A DNA stretch of 63,795 nt from an uncultured Tenacibaculum sp. (GTDB taxonomy: Bacteria > Bacteroidota > Bacteroidia > Flavobacteriales > Flavobacteriaceae): contig NZ_CANMMT010000016.1 in the NCBI RefSeq assembly GCF_947499065.1, positions 1 to 63,795 of the forward strand, written 5' to 3'. Below, piece by piece: positions 43,452 to 52,821 of the stretch. The notes below the pieces were generated by a model. It searched no databases. It saw nothing but the letters and a program-made list of their open reading frames with translations, and was not told the origin of the DNA. The translations under genes were made by a program, and so were the position numbers. Position 1 is the stretch's first letter. Each line of letters opens with the position of its first letter.

Positions 43452-43859
43452 ATGGAAGAACCAAAATTTAGATGTGGAACTAGAGGTGCTATTACTAGTT
43501 TAGCAAAAACATTAGAGTTACCATATAGTGATTTGATGCAAGATTGGTCTTATGAAGTGGCTAATCCAAATGATATAGAAAAGTATATTAAACATTATGA
43601 TAAGCTAACTGATGAAGATCAAAAGTTTGTATTAATGCAAATAATGATACAAGCAACAACTGATCAAAGCAATAAAGATGATTTACAAAAATATTGGAAT
43701 GAAATAAGTACTAGATTACTGTTCGATAAAACAATTCATGAATATACTATCTTTTATTGGGGCTGTTATGAAGAGGATATAGATATTAATGACTGTTGGG
43801 AAGTAACACCGTTTATTCGAAATTTATGGGAAGTAATGCAAAAGAGTTATGAAAAATAA
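43452..43859 (+). CDS. Small cytosolic protein of unknown function
   Basis: 135 residues from the ATG at 43452 (GTG at 43446 possible). Helical and acidic: RCGTRGAITSLAKTLELPYS, IEKYIKHYDKLTDEDQKFVL-MQIMIQA, IFYWGCYEEDIDINDCWEVT, ending in a helix. No signal or known family. It looks like the helical small proteins that accompany toxins as immunity factors, but no toxin is adjacent. A 9-bp hairpin (43878-43898) follows. Confidence 0.6.
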   Translation: MEEPKFRCGTRGAITSLAKTLELPYSDLMQDWSYEVANPNDIEKYIKHYDKLTDEDQKFVLMQIMIQATTDQSNKDDLQKYWNEISTRLLFDKTIHEYTIFYWGCYEEDIDINDCWEVTPFIRNLWEVMQKSYEK

Positions 43860-43916
43860 CAGAATGTAAAACTTAAGGAATCTATTTTTAATAGATTCTA
43901 CAAAAGAATAAATATC

Positions 43917-44111
43917 CTACTTGTTTTTATAGATACTAGAGATAAGTTGAAATAAAAAATAGATAAAAGCATAGGTTAAACTTAACTCTTCTACAGCCGA
44001 GATAATGTTTTTATTAAAGTTGTTCCAATCGATTAGAAAGCAAGAAACAATACTTAAGATAATAGAGATTAAAATTAATAAGAATAATAGCTTTTTAGGC
44101 GGTTCCCACAT
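43917..44111 (-). CDS. Small membrane protein, possible
   Basis: 64 residues with two hydrophobic segments (LLFLLILISIILSIVSCFLI and LTYAFIYFLFQLISSI) and a polar loop. AT-rich DNA often gives hydrophobic reading frames, so this is uncertain, but start, stop and topology are sensible. The rest of 43860-44244 shows only a 9-bp hairpin at 43878-43898. Confidence 0.4.
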   Translation of the reverse strand: MWEPPKKLLFLLILISIILSIVSCFLIDWNNFNKNIISAVEELSLTYAFIYFLFQLISSIYKNK

Positions 44112-44244
44112 ATATTAGTTGCTGATTTAATACAGAGGTAGAGGCAACTAAATGTAGGAGTTAAAAAAGCTTTTATATAGAGAGAATTCATAAACGGAAG
44201 CTTTTTTGTAATAAACGGTAGTAATATTGTTTTTAAAGGTAAAC

Positions 44245-44949
44245 TTAATTTAAAAAGGCATCAATGTCTTTCCTATAATTATCGCCAATAGGAATTTCCA
44301 TACGTCCAATTTCAATATCGTTTTTAGTATAAGCAGTAATCTTATTTTTATTAATAATATAAGAACGATGTATCCGAATAAAACGATGATCTAGCTTTTG
44401 TAAAAAAGCCGAAATACTGGTTTTGGTAATATGATGTTCATTAGCCAAATGAATTTTGATATAATCTTTTAAGCTTTCAATATATAAGATGTCTTCAAAA
44501 TTAACTTTAACTTGCTTTCTATCTTTCCTTATATAAATAAAGGAAGCATTGTTTTCAGGTAAACTAGCAATTATAGGAGTTGAGGTATTTATTATTTGTA
44601 GTGCTCTAAACTTTTCAATCGCATTAAAAAAACGTTGAAAGGTTATAGGTTTTAAAATATAATCAACAGCATTTAGTTCAAAACCGTCAATAGCATAATC
44701 TCTATAAGCAGTAGTAAATATTACTTTAGGTTTATGGAGTAGATTTTTATAAAAATCAATTCCCTTTAAAACTGGCATTTCAATGTCTAAAAACAAAAGA
44801 TCGATAGTGTTTTCTTGTAAAAACTTACTTGCTTCAATTGCACTGGCACAAGAAGCCACCAATTCAAAATCATCCAATTGCATTAAATGATTTTTAAGTA
44901 ACCTTCTTGCTAGCTCTTCATCATCAATAATTAAACATTTGTAGGTCAT
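44245..44949 (-). CDS. LytTR-family response regulator
   Basis: 234 residues. Receiver domain (about 3-120) with IIDDEELA, phosphoacceptor Asp55 (FLDIEMP), and a Lys in the ILKP segment. The LytTR DNA-binding domain (about 135-232) has YIRKDRKQVKVNFEDILYIE, IKIHLANEHHITKTSISAFL, FIRIHRSYIINKNKI. The preceding histidine kinase gene overlaps its start by 4 bp (ATGA), so they are translationally coupled. Targets unknown. Confidence 0.95.
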   Translation of the reverse strand: MTYKCLIIDDEELARRLLKNHLMQLDDFELVASCASAIEASKFLQENTIDLLFLDIEMPVLKGIDFYKNLLHKPKVIFTTAYRDYAIDGFELNAVDYILKPITFQRFFNAIEKFRALQIINTSTPIIASLPENNASFIYIRKDRKQVKVNFEDILYIESLKDYIKIHLANEHHITKTSISAFLQKLDHRFIRIHRSYIINKNKITAYTKNDIEIGRMEIPIGDNYRKDIDAFLN

Positions 44950-46043
44950 TTAATCGGAATTTTTAAATCAACATTAAAATTATCGTTTTCCTCTAGAATA
45001 GTTAAAGAGTAAGTGTCTGCATACAATAATTCTAATTGCTTTTTAACATTACTAATACCAATACTTTCTTTTCGAGATGGTATTTTATTTTTAGCAATAG
45101 AGTTTTCAATTTTAAAATGAATCATAGTTTCCTCTAATTCAATATTGATATGAATAAAAGCTTTATTCAACTCTTGTGAAACCCCATGTTTAAAAGCATT
45201 TTCAATAAAGGTTAATAAAATTAAAGGAGCGATCTTAGCACTAGAATTTTCAGGAGTATTTAATTGAATTATAACACGATTACCATAGCGTATTTTCTCT
45301 AAAGCCAAGTAGTTTTTTATCAAATCAATTTCCTTTTGTAAAGGCACAAATTTCTCATTACATCCATATAACATATAGTCTAACATTTCAGAAAGCTTTT
45401 CAATAACTTCAGGAGCTTCATCCGATTTTTCTATAGTTAATGCGTATAAGTTATTTAACGTATTAAATAAAAAGTGTGGATTTAATTGATGCTTTAATGT
45501 AGTTAATTCTGTAGCTTTTTTTTGCTCGTTTATTTTAAGGAAACGTTGTTGCTCGTTATAAAACTTTATGATTAATAATATAATTGTTGGTGTTAAAAAC
45601 TTTACCGATTTACTTACTATAATTTGAATTTTAAAAATATGATCCAAAAAGCCTTTCATAGAATCGTAATCCGTATTGTTTTGTGTTTTGTCAAAATACC
45701 TTGGTAGATGCCAAAACTCTTGAATACTAACAAAAAGGGCATAATTAAACATAAGTAGTATGAGTAAGAAAAAGCTAAATTGGATGTATTTCTTAGGGGT
45801 TAAAAAATAAGGGATGAGTATGTAAAGTATACAATAGGCAATTATAATTTGTATTGATAACAGAATTAATCGCGACTCAAGACCTTGATAGTAACTCCTA
45901 AAATAAGAAGCTTCTAGTGTAATTAAGAAATAGGAGAAAATCCCTAACCAAAATAACAAATGACGTATTAGGGGAATCTTAATTAAAGAAGCTATTTTTT
46001 TTGTTCTACCCATTAAGCGACTAAAATACGATATATATAACAT
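44946..46043 (-). CDS. LytS-type sensor histidine kinase
   Basis: 365 residues from the first ATG; the ATG at codon 11 (46013, MGRTKKIASLIKIP) is as likely. Four hydrophobic segments lie in the first roughly 160 residues, followed by the His_kinase domain (LKHQLNPHFLFNTLNNLYAL around residue 185-205, the phospho-His motif NPHFLFN) and an HATPase region (ENAFKHG, N-box, about 285; IGISNVKKQLELLY, G-box). No extra sensor domain. It pairs with the LytTR regulator through a 4-bp overlap. Confidence 0.94.
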   Translation of the reverse strand: MLYISYFSRLMGRTKKIASLIKIPLIRHLLFWLGIFSYFLITLEASYFRSYYQGLESRLILLSIQIIIAYCILYILIPYFLTPKKYIQFSFFLLILLMFNYALFVSIQEFWHLPRYFDKTQNNTDYDSMKGFLDHIFKIQIIVSKSVKFLTPTIILLIIKFYNEQQRFLKINEQKKATELTTLKHQLNPHFLFNTLNNLYALTIEKSDEAPEVIEKLSEMLDYMLYGCNEKFVPLQKEIDLIKNYLALEKIRYGNRVIIQLNTPENSSAKIAPLILLTFIENAFKHGVSQELNKAFIHINIELEETMIHFKIENSIAKNKIPSRKESIGISNVKKQLELLYADTYSLTILEENDNFNVDLKIPIK

Positions 46044-46234
46044 TGAAAACTAAAAGTAGCTTAAATATGAATTTAGGTAGCTTAATAGATAAATATCATA
46101 GACTAAAACAAAATTTGATGCTTCATGAGTTTCAAGAGGCTAAAATAGCTGCTTAGTCTACTTTTTTTAAAGCAATTCTTTCTCAGGATACTTTAGCAAT
46201 CCAAGCAATATGTTTAATTATTGAAATTTAAAAA

Positions 46235-48409
46235 ATGAAAAGAATTGTTTTATTCATGCTCCTGCTATTAGGAGTTTTTAATACACAAGCTCAAAAGCAA
46301 GATAGAATTGTATTTAGCAATACTACCATTAAACTAGATGGTGAATTAAATGAACCTATTTGGGAACAGTTAGATGTACATGGGAATTTTATTGATTATA
46401 TGCCTAAGAATGGAAGTGTAGCATCAAAACAAATGGAAGTAAAGATGTTTCACAATGGTAAAAAACTATACATAAGTGCTATATATTATGACGTAACAGA
46501 TCAGATACAAATAGGATCGTTAAAACGAGATGATATAGCCAACTCTGGAGGAAACAGTGACTCTTTTGCTATTATTATTGACACCTATAACCAACAACAA
46601 TCAGGGTATTTTTTTATTGTGAATATGGGAGGTGCTTTAATTGATGCATTGGTATCTAGAAAAGGAAGTGGATATTGGATTAGTAGGAGCTGGAATACAA
46701 TTTGGAATGCTAAAACCTCAGTAAAAGGAAATCAAAAAATATACGAAATTGAAATTCCATTAAAAGCTTTAGGGTATAAAGAAGACAGTCCTAATTGGGG
46801 AATTATGTTTCATGCTAGAGATATTAAAACAAATGAATGGATTACGAGTACTAAAATAGACCGTAATTTTTCACAATTTGATTTACGTTTCTCAGAACCT
46901 TTTGAAGTTGAAAACTTATCAAATAATAAGCCTACAAAATTCACAGTAACGCCATCATTAACCATGGATTATCAGGAGAGCTTGGTAAATAAAACAGAAG
47001 ACTCTAATGTAAAGCCAAGTTTAGATTTTCAATACAATGTAAGTTCTTCTTTAAAATTAGATGCCACGCTTAATCCAGATTTTTCGCAAATAGATGTAGA
47101 TACACAAGTTACTAACTTAAGTCGTTTTGCAGTATTCTTTCCAGAGCGACGTAATTTCTTTATAGAAAATAGCGATTTATTTACCTCATTAGGTGTAAGT
47201 GGTGTAAATCCGTTTTACTCTAGAAGAATAGGAGCAGAAACTGATATCTTATTTGGTTTAAAACTATCAGGAAATGTAGCAAAGAAAACACGATTAGGAG
47301 TCTTGAATGTGGCTACAAAGAAAGAAGATACGAAGCCAGCTCAAAATTATGGAGCATTAGTAGTAGAGCAACAATTATCGAATGTTTTTAGAACAACAGG
47401 ATTCATAATTAACAGACAAGAAACTGATGGTTTTTCATTTTTGAATGATTACAATAGGGTAGCAGGATTGAATGTAAACTACAATTCAAAGAATAATAAA
47501 TGGACAGGATTGGCAAATTATGCCCAGAGTTTTACGAGTAATGTGTCTGGAGATAATAAGTTTTATAGTTTAAGTCTTTGGTATAATAGCTTAAAAACAT
47601 CTTGGAAAACCTCTGTAAGAAAAGTAGGAAGAAATTACATTACCGATGTTGGATTTGTTCCAAGACTAGATAATTATGATGCAATTAATCAAACAATAGT
47701 CAGAGAAGGATATACACAAGCTATTGGACGATTGAGTTTGACTTATTTTCCAAAGGATTCTAAAAAGATTAACTCTTATAAATACTTAGGGTTTTCAAAC
47801 AATACCTATTTTGATGAGGAAGGAGTAGTTACTCAGTCTTCAACCAATATTAATAACGACTTATTATTTAATGATAGCTCCCTAATTTACGGAGGAGTTG
47901 GGCATAATTATGTTAATTTAAAGTATGCTTTTGATCCTCTAAGAAATGGAAATTATATACAGCCAGGTATTTATAACTATTATCGATTTTCTGCTGGGTA
48001 TCGCACTACAAGAAATAGAAAATTAGAGTTTAATGGAAGTTATGAATTGGGGGGGTATTATGGAGGTTCTAGAGATCGTTTAATCGCAAGAGTAGATTAT
48101 AAATTAATGCCTTTAGCACGATTATATGTAAGATACGAACGTAATGATATTGATTTAAATGAATTGGGAAATGATACTTTCCATTTAGCTAGATTCTCAG
48201 GTGAAGTATTCTTTTCTAACCGATTAAATTGGACAACTTATGTGCAATACAATACACAGTTTGATAATTTTAATGTAAACTCAAGATTACAATGGGAGTA
48301 CAAACCATTGTCTTATATCTATTTGGTAATTTCAGATAATTTTAATCAAGAGATTTCAAGGCAAAACTGGGGAGTAGCTTTTAAAATGAATTATAGATTC
48401 GATTTTTAG
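46235..48409 (+). CDS. DUF5916 outer-membrane protein with CBM9-like start
   Basis: 724 residues with a signal peptide ending TQAQ. An N-terminal carbohydrate-binding family 9-like domain (about 25-205; IKLDGELNEPIWEQLDVHGN, SYIAFYYD-type strand, NVPLKALGY-like KALGYKEDSPNWGIMFHARD) is followed by the DUF5916 barrel-like region (LNPDFSQIDVDTQVTNLSRF, FFPERRNFFIENSDLF). It ends in Phe, like outer-membrane barrels. The family is widespread in Bacteroidota; the ligand is not known. It starts divergently from the kinase gene, 191 bp away. Confidence 0.93.
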   Translation: MKRIVLFMLLLLGVFNTQAQKQDRIVFSNTTIKLDGELNEPIWEQLDVHGNFIDYMPKNGSVASKQMEVKMFHNGKKLYISAIYYDVTDQIQIGSLKRDDIANSGGNSDSFAIIIDTYNQQQSGYFFIVNMGGALIDALVSRKGSGYWISRSWNTIWNAKTSVKGNQKIYEIEIPLKALGYKEDSPNWGIMFHARDIKTNEWITSTKIDRNFSQFDLRFSEPFEVENLSNNKPTKFTVTPSLTMDYQESLVNKTEDSNVKPSLDFQYNVSSSLKLDATLNPDFSQIDVDTQVTNLSRFAVFFPERRNFFIENSDLFTSLGVSGVNPFYSRRIGAETDILFGLKLSGNVAKKTRLGVLNVATKKEDTKPAQNYGALVVEQQLSNVFRTTGFIINRQETDGFSFLNDYNRVAGLNVNYNSKNNKWTGLANYAQSFTSNVSGDNKFYSLSLWYNSLKTSWKTSVRKVGRNYITDVGFVPRLDNYDAINQTIVREGYTQAIGRLSLTYFPKDSKKINSYKYLGFSNNTYFDEEGVVTQSSTNINNDLLFNDSSLIYGGVGHNYVNLKYAFDPLRNGNYIQPGIYNYYRFSAGYRTTRNRKLEFNGSYELGGYYGGSRDRLIARVDYKLMPLARLYVRYERNDIDLNELGNDTFHLARFSGEVFFSNRLNWTTYVQYNTQFDNFNVNSRLQWEYKPLSYIYLVISDNFNQEISRQNWGVAFKMNYRFDF

Positions 48410-48421
48410 TATTGAACAAAA

Positions 48422-48447
48422 AAGAGCCATACAATTGTATGGCTCTT
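48422..48447 (-). terminator. Perfect palindromic terminator
   Basis: A 26-bp perfect palindrome, AAGAGCCATACAA and its complement. On the minus strand it is followed by six T, so it mainly ends the thiamine-receptor gene; it could also stop the DUF5916 gene. Confidence 0.88.
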
Positions 48448-48481
48448 AGGTTTCATAGTTTATTCAAAGCATTTTTCCCAT

Positions 48482-50854
48482 TTAAAACTTTAAGGTAGCA
48501 CCTATTAAAAAGTTTCTAGTTGCTTGAGGATAATATCCAGAACCATCCACAGTTTTAGTAGTACCAGGGTTAGTCCAATCATCGTCATACGTATAATAAT
48601 AACCTCTATCTACATACTCTTTGTTAAAAATATTGTTTATCAAAGCAGTAAATACAACCGATTTAAATATTTTATTTATTTGAATTTCATAGACAAAATT
48701 TAAATCACCTGTATAAAACCCTTCTAATACATCTAAATCAGAAACTCTACTATCTAAATTACTCATAAACTGTTTTCCAACATATTTATATAAGAAAGCT
48801 AATTGTAAGTTTTTTAATGGTTTGTATACAAATGCATTTCCGAAAACAATATCTGGAGAAAAAGTAATTGTAGTGTTTCCTAAGTTTTGTAAAACTCCGT
48901 CAATTTTAGCGTGATAATCTCTATTGATGTTTTTACTAAAAGCAATGTTTGGGCGCATAGAAATTTGTTCAGATAATTTAAGATCAGCATCTATTTCTAT
49001 ACCTAATCTATAACTGCTACCACTAGAAGCTCTTAAAGGTTCTCCTGTGTTAGGATCAATAGCTCCTGTTAAAATTAATTGGTTTTGGTAATCCATATAA
49101 TATACATTGGTATTTATCTTAGCTACAGGAGTAGATAAACGCCAACCTAATTCGTAATCGTCTAAGCTTTCATGTTTAGAATTTCCTCCTTCAAAGTCAT
49201 TTCTATTTGGTTCTCTATTTGCTTTTGCATACGAAACATATAAACTATGCTCATCATTCACTTTATATGTTAAACCAGCTTTAGGATTAAAGAAGTTATA
49301 ATCTTTGTCTACATTAATAGGAACTCTATCAGAAGTTAAACCAGAGGTTTTATAATTAACAAACCTTCCTTGAATATCTACAAAAGCTTTTAAGTTATCG
49401 GTAACATTAAAAGTAGCTTTAGAAAAAATACTTAAATCTGTTTTTTTTGAAGCACTATCATAGTAGTGATCTCTAATATTTACATTAGGAGCTAAATCGC
49501 TTCCCCAAATTACTTCTCCGTAATGATCGTTATCATATTTACTATAAGAACCACCAGTAATAATTTCTAAATTATCTTTTTTATATGTTACGTTTCCGTT
49601 TGCAACATAGAAATGGTTATCTAACCATCTTCTTACGATAACATCACTTCCGTCAACAATTAAATTGTTATAATCAGCAGCATTTCTACCAGCTTTGAAT
49701 TGTTCAAAATAACCTTTACCACGTGTATAGTTTAAACCAATATTAGTAGACCAATTTTTGTTGATTTTTTCATTCCAGTGTAATTGGTAGTGGTCTTGTT
49801 GATAGTTATCAGTTTCGTTATCGTATGTATAAGGATTGAATCTTCTGTTTGTTTGTAATTGTTTAAGATCAATTCCTGCCCAAGCTTGGAAAGTTTTTTC
49901 TTTACCTCCAAAAACTAAAGCTTTAATTAAAGTATTATCATCTGTATAACTTCCTTGTAAAAAGTACGATTTTAAATCGGTAAAAGCTTTATCAATATAT
50001 CCATCAGAATAGATGTTAGATAAACGTCCAGCAAATTCGAAATGCTCGTTTACTTTACCAGTAGTAAATTTTACAGTGTGTTTTCTAGTTCCATAAGAAC
50101 CAAAAGAGTTAGAAATTTCTCCACCAGCTTCTTCAGCAACAGCATCAGTTAATATATTTAAACTAGCCCCAAATGCACCAGAACCGTTTGTTGAGGTACC
50201 CACACCACGTTGTAATTGTAAACTTTGAGTAGAAGAAGCAAAGTCTCCCATATTTACCCAGAATGTACCTTGGCTTTCAGCATCGTTATATGGAATACCA
50301 TTTACAGTAACATTTACACGAGAAGCATCAGAACCACGAACTCGAATGTACGTATAACCAATACCAGCACCTGCATCAGAAGAAGAAACAACGTTTGGTA
50401 AATAATTCATTAAAATAGGAATGTCTTGTCCTAAGTTACGTTTTGCAATTTCTTTCTTAGTTAAATTAGAATGCGTTACAGGAGCATCAGCCTTTACACG
50501 TACTGCTGATACTAATACTTCATCTAAAACATTTGCATCAGATGTTAATTGAAAGTTTACTGTTTGGTTAGCTGTAATATCAACTTTTTGAGTTATGGTT
50601 TTAAAACCAACATACGAAACGGTAACATTATAGGTTCCTTTGGCAAGGCTTAATTTAAAACCTCCTTCAAAATCGGAAGAAGTTCCTTTTTTTAAGCTTT
50701 TTACAGCAACAGTTGCCCCTACAAGAGGTTCTTGTTGGCTATTCACTACTTTACCAGATAGGATAAAGTTTTGAGAATTTGCATTAAACGCTGCAAATAA
50801 TAGCATTAGAGAAGATAAAATCTTCATTTTTTTAATAAAAGACATAGGTCTCAT
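48482..50854 (-). CDS. TonB-dependent receptor under TPP riboswitch, thiamine uptake
   Basis: 790 residues with a signal peptide ending FNANSQ. A carboxypeptidase-like domain (about 30-115; LSGKVVNSQQEPLVGATVAV) is followed by the plug (VRGSDASRVNVTVNGIPYND; LQRGVGTSTNGSGAFGASLN) and the barrel to a terminal Phe. The TPP riboswitch immediately upstream marks it as an outer-membrane thiamine (or thiamine phosphate) transporter, the OMR1 type predicted in Bacteroidota. An alternative start is the Met four codons on (MSFIKK...). The PnuC-like transporter and thiamine-binding protein lie just upstream on the same strand. Confidence 0.93.
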   Translation of the reverse strand: MRPMSFIKKMKILSSLMLLFAAFNANSQNFILSGKVVNSQQEPLVGATVAVKSLKKGTSSDFEGGFKLSLAKGTYNVTVSYVGFKTITQKVDITANQTVNFQLTSDANVLDEVLVSAVRVKADAPVTHSNLTKKEIAKRNLGQDIPILMNYLPNVVSSSDAGAGIGYTYIRVRGSDASRVNVTVNGIPYNDAESQGTFWVNMGDFASSTQSLQLQRGVGTSTNGSGAFGASLNILTDAVAEEAGGEISNSFGSYGTRKHTVKFTTGKVNEHFEFAGRLSNIYSDGYIDKAFTDLKSYFLQGSYTDDNTLIKALVFGGKEKTFQAWAGIDLKQLQTNRRFNPYTYDNETDNYQQDHYQLHWNEKINKNWSTNIGLNYTRGKGYFEQFKAGRNAADYNNLIVDGSDVIVRRWLDNHFYVANGNVTYKKDNLEIITGGSYSKYDNDHYGEVIWGSDLAPNVNIRDHYYDSASKKTDLSIFSKATFNVTDNLKAFVDIQGRFVNYKTSGLTSDRVPINVDKDYNFFNPKAGLTYKVNDEHSLYVSYAKANREPNRNDFEGGNSKHESLDDYELGWRLSTPVAKINTNVYYMDYQNQLILTGAIDPNTGEPLRASSGSSYRLGIEIDADLKLSEQISMRPNIAFSKNINRDYHAKIDGVLQNLGNTTITFSPDIVFGNAFVYKPLKNLQLAFLYKYVGKQFMSNLDSRVSDLDVLEGFYTGDLNFVYEIQINKIFKSVVFTALINNIFNKEYVDRGYYYTYDDDWTNPGTTKTVDGSGYYPQATRNFLIGATLKF

Positions 50855-51002
50855 TTTTTCTAAAATAAAATTGAATAAAAAGAGGTAATTATTCGTTGTT
50901 TTGGTTTGAATAATTGTTTGGTTATTACAGAGTCTTATAATGAAGATATTACTTCATTAGTATTAATTATAAGGTAAATTTACCTCACTTTGTAATAACA
51001 AT

Positions 51003-51080
51003 TAAATCCCTAAACAGCATTACCTGTTCTAGGTTCATTGGGTATGATCTCAGCCTATATTGGGCACCCCTTTACGAGAA
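51003..51080 (-). promoter_or_regulatory. TPP riboswitch (THI element)
   Basis: On the minus strand the conserved elements appear in order: GGGGTGCCC, GGCTGAGA, ATACCC, GAACCT, AGGTAATGC and AGGGA. These are the hallmark of the thiamine-pyrophosphate aptamer. The 3' end lies about 150 bases before the receptor ATG, which leaves room for an expression platform; I see no clear terminator, so translation control is possible. Confidence 0.93.
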
Positions 51081-51085
51081 CGGTG

Positions 51086-51120
51086 CAAAGGTAAAGCGGT
51101 TTTTTATAATAGCATACAAA
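51086..51120 (-). promoter_or_regulatory. Promoter of the thiamine receptor gene
   Basis: On the minus strand TTTG (51120-51117) and TACCTTTG (51093-51086, fits TANNTTTG) are 23 bp apart. Transcription would start at the 5' edge of the riboswitch, as expected. Confidence 0.6.
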
Positions 51121-51168
51121 CAATTGAGAATTTTTCTAAATAATCAGTTATTTTATAGAAGTAAAATG

Positions 51169-51573
51169 CTAGTCGAGCCTTGGTTTCTTTCGAAGTGTTT
51201 TTTTTAGTGAATGCTGCTTTTTGTTTTCTGCCTTTTTTAAGATTGAACTTCTACTAGGTTTAGTAGCTTTTCTAATCTTAGGTTTCTTTAAACCTTGTTT
51301 TATGATGTCAAGAAAACGTTTTATAGCAAGTTCTTTATTGGCGTGTTGACTTCTAGTTTCATCACAAAAAAGAACGAGCGTATGTTCTTTCGTTAAACGA
51401 TTAGAGAGGTTCTTAACCAATAGCTGTTTTTCTTCAGAAGATAAAAATTTAGAGTTTTCTAAATCGAAAGTTAATTCAATTTTAGAAGAGACTTTATTCA
51501 CATGTTGACCACCAGCACCAGAACTACGAATAGCTTTAAAGTTTAATTCTTTTAGTAGTTCTGGGATATACAT
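51169..51573 (-). CDS. arfB: Peptidyl-tRNA hydrolase ArfB (YaeJ type)
   Basis: 134 residues. ArfB rescues stalled ribosomes by hydrolysing peptidyl-tRNA. The GGQ motif lies at 21-23 in the context IRSSGAGGQHVNKVSSKIEL, and the basic C-terminal tail (KPKIRKATKPSRSSILKKAE to KKTLRKKP) is the part that enters the mRNA channel. The gene begins 1 bp after the stop of the NadR-like kinase, so it is transcribed with the thiamine group. Confidence 0.92.
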   Translation of the reverse strand: MYIPELLKELNFKAIRSSGAGGQHVNKVSSKIELTFDLENSKFLSSEEKQLLVKNLSNRLTKEHTLVLFCDETRSQHANKELAIKRFLDIIKQGLKKPKIRKATKPSRSSILKKAENKKQHSLKKTLRKKPRLD

Positions 51574-51574
51574 A

Positions 51575-52228
51575 TTATAAAGAATAATCGGTAGTATCTA
51601 TATTCTGATGCATAAAATGCATGTCTAAATCTGTTAAGGTATCAGAAAAAGAATATAAGTTTTCTTTCTTAGAAAGTATTTCATCAATAATCTCTACTGC
51701 CTTTTTAAAACGTGTTTCTTTATCTCCTTTCAATAAAACATAAGGACGATTGTATTTCTTTAAAGTGTTTTCAAAAGCAGTAAACATTTCTAAACGTTGT
51801 TCAGGTCTGTCGCGTAAATCGTCAGCTTCCCAAGGAGTATCAATGTAGGTTAAGAAATAAATATCGTAGGTGTTTTCAACAGCAGCTTCATCAAGAATAG
51901 GGTCTACAAAACCTCCATAATATTCTTCAGAGTATACTTTAGTTTCTAATAAGTCGGTATCACAAATTAAAATTTTATCCGCTTTTTTAGCTAAATCGTT
52001 TTCTAATTTTATTTGACCCTTTGCAATAGGAATAATATCTTTTTGTTCACAAACTTTACGTTCGTTGTTCCATTTGTCTTGTAAATAATCACGTGCAAAT
52101 TCAGGAGCCCAAACGGTATTATAATGACGCGCTAATTGCCCTGAAAGTGTAGTTTTTCCAGTGCTTTCTGGTCCGAATAAAACAACCTTTACAAGGTTGA
52201 TGTTTTGTTGTCTAAGTGCTTTTTCCAT
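51575..52228 (-). CDS. NadR/Ttd14-like kinase, probable vitamin kinase
   Basis: 217 residues of the P-loop kinase type: GPESTGKT (19-26), VWAPEFARDYL, then ICDTDLLETKVYSEEYYGGF and a Lid region DDLRDRPEQRL. NadR-type domains phosphorylate nicotinamide riboside. In Bacteroidota a kinase like this next to a PnuC-type permease under thiamine control may act on thiamine or its precursor; the sequence cannot decide. Its 5' end overlaps the PnuC-like gene by 40 bp, and arfB follows. Confidence 0.82.
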   Translation of the reverse strand: MEKALRQQNINLVKVVLFGPESTGKTTLSGQLARHYNTVWAPEFARDYLQDKWNNERKVCEQKDIIPIAKGQIKLENDLAKKADKILICDTDLLETKVYSEEYYGGFVDPILDEAAVENTYDIYFLTYIDTPWEADDLRDRPEQRLEMFTAFENTLKKYNRPYVLLKGDKETRFKKAVEIIDEILSKKENLYSFSDTLTDLDMHFMHQNIDTTDYSL

Positions 52229-52821
52229 GCTAAGTAACCTGAAACGGCAATAAAGGTAAAAATTAAATATTGAAAACTAGTAAAAGTGAATCCTTTGTAT
52301 AGATATAGTGGTATAGAAATTAAATCTCCAATAATCCAATAGATCCAGTTTTCTATTTTTCTTCTCGCCATTAACCACATTCCAACAAAAAATACGGCAG
52401 TGGTAATGGTGTCTACATATGCTGTCCAATTATTCCATTTGTCGAAATAAGTGTATACACCATACACAAAAACTAGAGTTGTTATAAAAATAATAATACT
52501 TGTTTTCTTTTCCTTCGTTGTTGTTCTCGATATAGGGGTAACATGAGTTTCATCAACCCTACGAGTCCAAATATACCAACCATAAACACTCATGATAAAA
52601 TAATATCCATTAATCATCATATCTCCTAATAGTTGCCATTTGAGTAATAAGTAAACAAATATAGAAGTGCTAATCATTCCGGTAGGGAAAACCCAAATTT
52701 TATTCTGTTTAGAATACCAAACAGATAGAAAACCGAAAATAACAGCTATAATTTCTAGCCAAACATCTAAAGGGTCATAAGTGGCGTATTGTCCAAAAAG
52801 GAAATCAAAAATTTGGCTCAT
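52189..52821 (-). CDS. pnuC: PnuC-family vitamin transporter (PnuT-like)
   Basis: 210 residues with about seven short membrane segments. Typical are WYSKQNKIWVFPTGMISTSI, GYYFIMSVYGWYIWTRR and ENWIYWIIGDLISIPLYLYK, then FQYLIFTFIAVSGYLAWKK. PnuC carries nicotinamide riboside, while the PnuT branch carries thiamine. The neighbouring MTH1187-type protein and TPP riboswitch favour thiamine. It overlaps the thiamine-binding gene before it by 17 bp and the kinase after it by 40 bp. Confidence 0.9.
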   Translation of the reverse strand: MSQIFDFLFGQYATYDPLDVWLEIIAVIFGFLSVWYSKQNKIWVFPTGMISTSIFVYLLLKWQLLGDMMINGYYFIMSVYGWYIWTRRVDETHVTPISRTTTKEKKTSIIIFITTLVFVYGVYTYFDKWNNWTAYVDTITTAVFFVGMWLMARRKIENWIYWIIGDLISIPLYLYKGFTFTSFQYLIFTFIAVSGYLAWKKHLDNKTSTL

